A stretch of 64,000 nucleotides of DNA, taken from NCBI RefSeq assembly GCF_001637325.1, contig NZ_LRXL01000045.1, positions 186,001-250,000 of the forward strand. The letters are read 5' to 3'. The stretch comes from Cochleicola gelatinilyticus. GTDB lineage: Bacteria; Bacteroidota; Bacteroidia; Flavobacteriales; Flavobacteriaceae. Position numbers and translations under genes: made by a program. The notes under the pieces were generated by a model. It was not told the origin of the DNA and made no database searches. It saw only the letters and a program-made list of their open reading frames with translations. Of the stretch, positions 63,255 through 64,000 are shown piece by piece (within the stretch, counting starts at the first letter, position 1; every line of letters begins with the position of its first letter).

Positions 63255-63584
63255 ATGGAAAACCAATCTGTTTCAGAAGGTAAGACAATAGCGATTATTG
63301 CTTACTTATGGGTCATCGGACTAATAATTGCCATTGTAATGAACAGTAGTAAAAAGAATCCTTTTGCATCGTTTCATATTCGACAAGCAATTGGAATTAT
63401 TTTACTTTCGGTAATTTTTAATATTATTTTCTATTACATATATGTTCCTATTTTACCTTGGATACTAAACTTAGGTGTTTTCGTACTTTGGATTTTAGGA
63501 TTTATTGCTGCCATTCAAGGCGAAGAAAAACCTGTACCAGTTGTTGGAGCACAATTTCAAGATTGGTTTAAGAATATTGGATAA
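63255..63584 (+). CDS. Small DUF4870-like membrane protein B
   Basis: 109 residues with three helices; GKTIAIIAYLWVIGLIIAIVMNSSKKNPFASFHIRQAIGIILLSV and the tail PVPVVGAQFQDWFKNIG align with the same positions of membrane protein A (AIPVLSEKFQQWFTFLD). A terminator follows. Confidence 0.75.
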   Translation: MENQSVSEGKTIAIIAYLWVIGLIIAIVMNSSKKNPFASFHIRQAIGIILLSVIFNIIFYYIYVPILPWILNLGVFVLWILGFIAAIQGEEKPVPVVGAQFQDWFKNIG

Positions 63585-63609
63585 TTTTTAACCAATATTT
63601 ATAGCATAC

Positions 63610-63637
63610 GATGCCACTTTTTTAGGTGGCATCTTTT
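63610..63637 (+). terminator. Terminator after membrane protein B
   Basis: Stem GATGCCAC / GTGGCATC with an 8-nt loop and T-rich tail. Confidence 0.8.
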
Positions 63638-63644
63638 ATTTTTG
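63637..63644 (+). promoter_or_regulatory. -7 promoter element of the esterase, leaderless arrangement
   Basis: TATTTTTG, consensus, ends 4 nt before the ATG at 63649. It overlaps the T-tail of the preceding terminator. Confidence 0.4.
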
Positions 63645-63648
63645 AAAA

Positions 63649-64000
63649 ATGACAAAAAAAGAATTAATACTAGAACACAATTATAAAGCTCCCGCAGTTT
63701 CTTCTGAAAATCCTCCTGCAATTATAATGCTTCATGGCTTCGGAAGTGATGAGAACGACCTATTTTCTTTCGCTTCAGAATTACCTGAAACATATGCAGT
63801 TATTGCGCTAAAAGCACCTATACCTATGCAACCCTATGGAAATGCATGGTATAATATTTACTTCGATAACACCGACGGAAAGTTTAGTGATACCGAACAA
63901 GCAATTGCTTCTCGAGATCTTATTTCAAATTGTATCGATGATATAATCTCTAAATATAAAGTCGATAAAAATAACATTACCCTACTTGGCTTTAGTCAAG
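63649..64000 (+). CDS. Phospholipase/carboxylesterase family hydrolase (5' part)
   Basis: 117 residues visible before the window ends. The oxyanion loop MLHGFGSDENDL and the nucleophile elbow GFSQ(G) at the very edge, plus PMQPYGNAWYNIYFD and RDLISNCIDDIISKYKVDKNNITLLGFSQ, match the small serine-esterase (YpfH/acyl-protein thioesterase-like) family. Cytoplasmic. Catalytic Asp and His lie beyond the window. Confidence 0.85.
   Translation, partial: MTKKELILEHNYKAPAVSSENPPAIIMLHGFGSDENDLFSFASELPETYAVIALKAPIPMQPYGNAWYNIYFDNTDGKFSDTEQAIASRDLISNCIDDIISKYKVDKNNITLLGFSQ

Noticed and set aside
1-64000. CRISPR arrays, tRNA or rRNA genes, insertion sequences, integrases, toxin-antitoxin or defence genes
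   Set aside because: Looked for on both strands by reading; no repeats, cloverleaf sequences or typical proteins were seen.

Overview
This is a 64 kb stretch of chromosome from a member of the Bacteroidota, almost certainly the family Flavobacteriaceae. The evidence is an AT-rich sequence, fused LpxC/FabZ, the PorX response regulator with a PglZ domain (type IX secretion regulator), TonB receptors with an N-terminal carboxypeptidase-regulatory-like domain, DUF5916, BatA-like VWA proteins, and the Bacteroidota sigma -7 promoter element TAnnTTTG in front of many genes. I saw no rRNA, tRNA, insertion sequence, phage gene, integrase or CRISPR array. It reads as core genome with small lineage-specific accessory genes.

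Layout. 1-11.8 kb: a symporter tail, then a long minus-strand block of an SPFH protein, a VWA membrane protein, fabG, sucD, a SnoaL-like protein, a second LpxD, efp, and the lipid A genes lpxA, lpxC/fabZ and lpxD, with an HD phosphohydrolase upstream. 11.8-16.4 kb, plus strand: porX, tsaE, a tiny lipoprotein overlapping a Trp-rich membrane protein, alanine dehydrogenase and a DUF4258-like protein. 16.4-25 kb: a TPR/AraC membrane regulator, proline dehydrogenase divergent from aroB, a DJ-1 protein, DinB, YihY, Lrp and an M14 peptidase. 25.3-27.7 kb: an Xre regulator divergent from the M14 gene with shared palindromes, then a lipoprotein and a TerC/TerB-like group. 27.7-32.8 kb: mscL, parC, parE. 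33-37.5 kb: PAP2, ychF, a secreted charged protein and tandem alpha/beta hydrolases. 37.6-41.7 kb: a TonB receptor and two paralogous secreted proteins. 41.7-46.1 kb: a ferredoxin divergent from a LuxC-like acyl-CoA reductase, serC and a serA-like gene, DUF937. 46.2-49.6 kb: a tight operon ending in a TonB receptor with a His/acid-rich loop, probably for a metal. 49.7-56.9 kb: folE-msrA, DUF5916, a LolD-like ABC ATPase, a polytopic membrane protein and a TIGR02757-type protein. 57-64 kb: two tandem GAF-histidine kinases, a BatA-like VWA protein coupled to a dihydroorotase homologue that lacks its metal-binding histidines, two small paralogous membrane proteins and a truncated esterase.

Most genes are housekeeping (lipid A, translation, TCA cycle, serine, shikimate and proline metabolism, topology). 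The features most worth a second look are the apparently non-catalytic dihydroorotase embedded by stop/start overlaps between two membrane proteins, the Xre/M14 divergent operator set, the out-of-frame overlap of a micro-lipoprotein with a membrane protein, the metal-receptor operon and the family of small secreted proteins around the first TonB receptor. Promoter elements also settle several start codons (fabG, ychF, the LuxC-like gene, lpxD2).
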